Shown here piece after piece: positions 58,741 through 64,000 of a stretch of 64,000 nucleotides of DNA. Source of the DNA: Odobenus rosmarus divergens (Eukaryota; Chordata; Mammalia; Carnivora; Odobenidae). Positions within the stretch are counted from its first letter, which is position 1; each line of letters begins with the position of its first letter. The notes under the pieces were generated by a model. The model was not told where the DNA came from, did not search any database, and worked only from the letters and a program-made list of their open reading frames with translations. A program made the translations under genes and the position numbers. The stretch lies in assembly GCF_000321225.1 (NCBI RefSeq), contig NW_004450477.1, positions 3,032,335 through 3,096,334 of the forward strand, read 5' to 3'.

Positions 58741-59224
58741 CATAAATGGTAACTCTTATTATCAACCACATTTCAGTGAAATGGAGTTCCTATTTCAGAC
58801 ATCCTGGCGAGGGAGGCTTTAACCAGATGTGTTTCTGGGGCAGCCCCCGGGACCTGGTATGGCCAAGATTAAATATTGCAATTCCTCTCCCTCAGAGTAT
58901 ATCATCCACTCTGTTGCAAAATCTCTGGCTCTGATCCACCTGCATTCTTAGGTGGCTTCACTCGGTTGCAGTTGCCTCGGGTGTAACTTACGTGACTTCA
59001 GCTTTCCAGCTGTGTTCTGGGGTGGCTCGCCGTCCTGGTGACTCACCCGGCTGGAAGTCGCGGCAGGAAGTTTCGGATCAAATCCCCAGCCCACTCCCGC
59101 CTCTCAGCCTGGGAACTGCCAGGGTCCTATTCCAGATCTAGCCTTGGGGATGGCGGCTTAGCTTTCCCACCACATTTAGAGATTATAGGCCTCCCACATA
59201 AACTGAGATGTGTCATGTACCTGT

Positions 59225-59380
59225 TATGGCCCAGATGCTGTTCTAAGCAAACGCCTACCTAAACTCTCATGTTAACCTTACAGTGCTTCATGAGTTGCTA
59301 GTAGTATTACCACCATTTTACAAACAAGTAAACTAGGCTCACAGGTGTTCAATGATGGGCCATGCTCAGGTTTTCTCTAA
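59225..59380 (-). mobile_element. MIR relic, antisense
   Basis: GCCCAGATGCTGTTCTAAGC, then CCACCATTTTACAAACAAGT and AAACTAGGCTCACAGG match reverse-complement MIR order. Confidence 0.75.
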
Positions 59381-60619
59381 GCCTTGTGCTCATTCCTTTT
59401 TGCCATAGCTGGCCCTCAGACTGGCCAAGATTAAACATCACAGCAACTTCCAATCACTGTAGGTATTTTTCCTGGAAAACTTAATATGAAAGATAAAAAT
59501 CTGTTAAAGATGCCTTTATAAGGAAAAGAACTTACCGTGCTAGCTTGAATTTTGGCATTTGGGTGTTTGTTTTGTTTTGTTTTTTAAGGATGATTTGGGA
59601 TATTCCCCTTTGGTTTGAACGCATTCCAGCATTGATATTATAGGTTGAGCCCAATTCCAGAAACAGGATTTATAGGACCACAGTTTATGTTCTCACATGT
59701 TGGACTTATCCAGGAGACCTAGGGAGGTCTTTATTAATTTATTAATATTATGTTTATAGTCTTTTGTTTCCAGTATGACCAAAGTGGCTAATATGCATCT
59801 AGGACAGAAAAGCTCATTGTGGGGAGGAGGGGTCTTTTAATTCTCTCTTCCTGCTACAGGAATCTGTGTTAGGGTGCTCAAGAGAATGGATCTTGAATTG
59901 TTCAAGGCATTTTGTTTCATTTCCAGAAAAGAGGAACCATTCTGCATTGCTTTGAGTTAACAGCTCACATTTTGGTTCTTTCCGAACTGAACTTATTAAG
60001 GAAGGAGACTTCACGTATTATTAATGCTGCCTGACAAAGCGTTTGCTGTGTTCTGACCAGAGAGTCAATATGAGAGCTTCCTACAAGGTCCAAGTGGGCA
60101 GGAGCACAATCTGCAGGAAGGAATGGCCTATCCATTTGACTAAACTGGACCCTCCTTAACTTTCTCAAGTTCTAATACTACTTTAATTAATTAATTTAAT
60201 TAACAGGTTCTAATATTCATAGTTTATATAAGGAAATGATGTTATGTACCATATAGAGAAGCTTCACTGTGGCTTCATTAGCATAGCCATTAATGGCCCA
60301 TCATTAAGTTATGTATTAAGTTTTTCCTAAAATAAGCAGAAACATTTAGAAGAAAAAACTAAAGTCAGAAGTGTAAGGTGAATGGCAAGGTCCTTATCTT
60401 GCTCTTCCCCCAAGAGCACAGACCACCAAGTTTGCTCCTGTCTCTTACCTCTGAAAAGAGATCTCAAAAGGTAAAGCTGCTAGGGCTTAAAGAGACTACC
60501 ACACAGGGCAGGCTGGGAAGCTGTGCTGGATTCAAATCCCCCATATAGGGGAGAAACAGTCCCTAAAATAATTCTCCTGTGTGAAGTATGTTATTTTTTG
60601 TTTAAAATTCTGGAACTAG

Positions 60620-60798
60620 GGGCACCTGGGTGGCTCCATCGAGTAAGCATGTGCCTTAGGCTCAGGTCATGATCCCAGGGTTCTGGGTTCAAGCCCCACA
60701 TTGGGCTACTTGCTCAGCGGGGAACCTGCTTCTTCCTCTCCCCCACTTGTGCTCTCTCTCTCACTCGCTCTTAAGTAAATAAATAAAATCTTATAAAT
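60620..60798 (+). mobile_element. Can-SINE, sense, with perfect 16-bp TSD
   Basis: GGGCACCTGGGTGGCTCCA head, TCAGGTCATGATCCCAGGG centre, TC tract and AAATAAATAAAATCTTATA tail. The duplication AAAATTCTGGAACTAG is perfect at 60604-60619 and 60799-60814. Confidence 0.96.
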
Positions 60799-61009
60799 AA
60801 AATTCTGGAACTAGACTTAACTTTTGATGTTCAGCTAGCTTGGAGCTTCAGAGATATTTGATATTAAAAGAGAAGTACTTTTGATTCTTAAAGAGCAAAA
60901 GATTGGCTTCAAAAAATATATCCCAAGCTTACAGAAGATTTTAGATAATGACAGAAAGTTATAGGAGCTACAAAGAACATTGTATATAAAATTGAAGCCC
61001 TGTCCCTTT

Positions 61010-63700
61010 GATTTTTTTCTTCCCCAGTGATGACCACTTGAAATTGGTTTTATCATTTCCATATATGTTGCTATATTTTTGCTAAATATAAATATATCCC
61101 TAAATAGTGTATGATTTTGCTTTGCATGTATTTAAACTTCACATAAATAATAGCATACTATTCATATTCTTCAAACTACTTTTCATTGTAAATATATTGT
61201 GCTTTTGAGACTCACCCATGTTAGTCCATTTCACTCTATTCGTTTTTCACAGGTATAAGGTATTTCTTTGTAAAACTATATATATCTTTTTCTATATAGA
61301 TGTTTCTAATCATTAACCATTAACAATACAAAACAGTGTAACATGCAGTATTTTTGTATGTATTGGCCATCTTTAGCATGCAAAAGTTGCTCTCTTGTAT
61401 AAATCTAAAAGTGGAATTGCTGGGTGGTAGGATATGCACATCTTCAAATGCATTAAGTGCTTCTCCAAAATGATTTTATCAACTTAGACTCCCAGAAGCA
61501 ACATAAGAGAGTTCTTGTCTTGTTCTGTACCAATGCTTCAGGTCATTAGGCAGCATTAGTTTTTGTCAATCTGCAATCTGAGACATCTGAAACAATACAT
61601 CACTATGGGTTTAATTTGCATTCTTTTTCCCTCATTTCTAGTGAAGATGAGATCATTTGTATATTTATTGGCCATTTAATTTTCTTCTTCAGCAAAATGT
61701 CCATTATCTTTTGCTCATTTTTCCACTGAGTGGTTTTGTTTTTTCTTTATGTGGAGTGGTTCTTTTTGTTGTACATATACTAATCCTTTGTGGTTTATAT
61801 GTGTTACAAGTAGCTCCTCCTAGGTGGTGGCTTCTCTTTGTTCTTAAAAAAATGCATACAAATTTTAAATGTTAATGTATCAAGTTTTTCCTGTTTAATT
61901 GCCCTTTTTGGTTTCTGGTATAAAAGTTCTTTCTTGAGACCTAAACATTGCAAAGCTTTGCTTTTTACATTTTCCACACAAACTCCTAGGATTTATGTTT
62001 GTGTTCGGTATGTGGAAGGCCTAATTGTATTTTGCTTTATGTGGCTAGTAGTGCAATTGTTAAATAGTCCATCATTTCCCCACTTATTGATCAATTCTAA
62101 CATTAAGATGCTCTTAATGTTCCAGCATTGAGTAATGTTTACCATAGTTTTAAAAAAAGTTGGCTAAATACCCATTGTCAGGTTAAGACCGTGCTCTCCA
62201 ATCCTATGCTTGCTGAAGTTGTTGTTGTTGTTGTTTAATAACGAATGAGTATTGCATTTAAAGCTTTTTCTGCATCTACAGAGGTAGTCATGGCTTTTCT
62301 CCTATATCTATTAATGTGGTAAATTACAGTCATTGATATTTTCATCTTAAACATCCTTGCATTCATTAGACAAACAAAACATGATTTTATTTTAGATCTT
62401 GCAGTGGTGTTTATATTTGCAGTCAGTATATAAGTTTCTGTCTTCATACTGTTCTTGTTTGGTTTTTGTGTCAGAGTATTAGTAATCACATAACATGAGC
62501 TGGGGAGCTTTTTATATTCTCTGAAACTCTGTATATGATTAAAATGAGCTCTTCTTTGATTATTTTATAGAAAATACCTTTAAAAATCTGATACTTGGGG
62601 TTGTTTCATTTTGGTGTGTATGGATATATCTGTAATTAATTGGTTCAATCTCTTAAGGTTAATAGGGCTTTCTAAAATATCTATTTCTTAGTCAGATTTG
62701 GTAAGTTATTTTTAGAAAATTGTCCATTTCTTCAGAGTTTCCAAATGTATGGTCATAAAAATTTCTCCTCATTTTCTCATAATTTTGTCTCTTGTAATAT
62801 TTGTGGTTATATCTACGTACCAGTTTTGAATATTGCTTATTTGTAGCTTTTTCTTGAACAAATTTGACAGAATATATTTTTATTTTTAAAAATTATAAAT
62901 CAGCTTTGATTTTGTTGATTCTCTCTATGTATCTTGATTTCTCTATTTCATTCATACCTTTATTTCCTTTCTTTTGCCGTCTTTGAATTTATTCTACTGT
63001 TGCTTTTCAGATTATTGAGTTAACTTCTTTTCTAATATAAACACTGCAGGCAATAAATCTCCTTCTAAGTACTACTATAGAAGCATCCTATAGCTTTTTC
63101 ATTATAGTACCCTTTGAATATTTTCCGATTTTCTCTACTTTTTTTTTTTTTTTAAGATTTTATTTATTTATTTGACAGAGAGAGACATTGAGAGAGGGGA
63201 CACAAGCAGGCAGAGTGGGAGAGGGAGAAGCAGGCTTCCCGCGTAGCAGGGAGCCCAATGTGGGACTCGATCCCAGCACCCTGGGATCATGACCTGAGCC
63301 GAAGGCAGACGCTTAACAACTGAGCCACCCAGGTGCCCCTATAATTTTCTTCTTTGGCCTGAGTTATTTAGAAGTGTTTACAGTTTTCCAATTATATCAA
63401 TTTTATTATTTTCAACTCAGTTGCATTGTGGTTAAGAAGGTAGCCCGTATGAAACCAATTTTTGGCGTCTCTTTATGAGCTTTATGGCAGGATCGGTGGT
63501 CAGTTTTTAGACAGTCTCTGTGTATTTGAGAAGAATGCTTTCTCTAACTTGGGGCATTGGGTATATATGCTCCTTTGTCATGTTAAACTTATGAATCAAG
63601 TTGAAAAAATTTGTTATGTCCATGACAATTATCACTGTGTGAGAATTATAGTAAACCTTTCCACTTTGTGGCTTAGATTTAGCTGCATGTAACAGAAAAA
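61010..63700 (-). mobile_element. Long old L1 fragment, antisense, split by a SINE
   Basis: AGTGGAATTGCTGGGTGG at 61410, TTTGTATATTTATTGGCC at 61656 and a long AT-rich antisense ORF2 region (for instance TTCAACTCAGTTGCATTGTGG at 63412). No intact coding sequence. A Can-SINE interrupts it at 63138-63339. Confidence 0.75.
63138..63339 (-). mobile_element. Can-SINE, antisense
   Basis: T-run with AAGATTTTATTTATTTATTT, CACCCTGGGATCATGACCTG and GAGCCACCCAGGTGCCCC. Short, T-rich target duplication (ATTTTCT-like) on both sides. Inserted into an antisense L1. Confidence 0.94.
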
Positions 63701-64000
63701 TAAATAAGAGCAACTTAAGATAGTCTGGACTTCATTCATGTGAAGGAGAAATCAAATTCTATACATGCCTGAGTGTCCAGGGCTGAGGGAGTAGCTCCTT
63801 AGTGAGCCTGGAGTATAGGATTCTCCCTTCCTGTAGCTGCCAGCAATGGCAGTTTCTTCCCTCTACTTCTGCCACCTCTGAGTGAGAGCCAGAGGCAGCC
63901 CCACTTTTCTAGGGAGAACAGCTGTGGGACTTAGGGCAGAATGTGAGTGATACCAGAGTCATCTTTCTCCTGCACTAAGGAACCTTGTGTTCTCCACTAG

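Larger units (their letters stand above)
47661..64000 (+). other. FHOD3: FHOD3 intron downstream of exon D (partial)
   Basis: Begins GTAAGT and continues past the window end. No further FHOD3 exon is recognised. Contents: unique sequence to 52.0 kb, a U6 fragment, antisense L1s at 52.1, 57.9 and 61.0 kb, L2 and MIR relics, and four SINEs. The stretches 47.7-52.0, 55.1-56.2, 56.5-57.5 and 59.4-60.6 kb hold nothing I recognise. Confidence 0.8.

Noticed and set aside
1..64000. CRISPR arrays, operons, prophage or other microbial systems
   Set aside because: Split exons with GT-AG borders, SINEs and LINEs show this is mammalian nuclear DNA. The regular repeats present are microsatellites and transposon tails.
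47661..64000. Next FHOD3 exon (SSPSGLL / coiled-coil region)
   Set aside because: I looked for the expected continuation after EARLER and found no matching frame with splice sites. The intron probably extends beyond the window.

Overview
The window is intronic and exonic DNA of a mammal. It is almost certainly a carnivoran: it carries about a dozen tRNA-Lys-derived Can-SINEs, with the head GCGCCTGGGTGGCTCAG, TC-rich tails and AATAAA ends, in both orientations. L1, L2, MIR and hAT relics are also present. I cannot name the species. There are no bacterial features, and nearly all open frames are chance frames or transposon remains.

The only gene I can support is FHOD3 on the + strand, a cardiac and muscle formin that assembles sarcomeric actin. 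Four internal exons are visible: A 15548-15792, B 39071-39163, C 41652 (or 41655)-41999 and D 47553-47660. They encode the Ser/Arg-rich, acidic and Pro/Ser-rich linker between the N-terminal GBD/FH3 (DID) region and the coiled coil/FH1-FH2 half. All junctions inside the window are phase 2, so A-B-C-D and the shortened A-D both stay in frame. B and C correspond to the known muscle/cardiac-specific cassette exons (11 and 12 in the usual human numbering, from memory); A and D are constitutive. The preceding and following FHOD3 exons lie outside the window.

Layout: 1-15547 is upstream intron, with nested antisense L1s, four SINEs, L2s, an LTR-like relic and a GC-rich patch with a perfect CRE palindrome before exon A. 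15793-39070 is a long intron with L1, MIR, L2, hAT and SINE relics. 38200-42880 has no transposon I can recognise and contains both cassette exons. 42000-47552 is an intron with nested SINEs and a diverged direct duplication. 47661-64000 is downstream intron with antisense L1s, SINEs and a 27-nt U6 snRNA fragment.

The most interesting signal is regulatory. Both cassette exons have weak 5' splice sites lacking G at +5. Both are followed by QKI-type motifs: ACTAAC plus a TAAC half-site 30-56 nt after exon B, and four ACTAAC copies 136-164 nt after exon C. A TGCATG (RBFOX) site follows exon C at +281. Exon C also has a tandem CAGCAG acceptor. This suggests a shared QKI/RBFOX switch for the muscle-specific FHOD3 insert. 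I know of no description of it, but could not check the literature.
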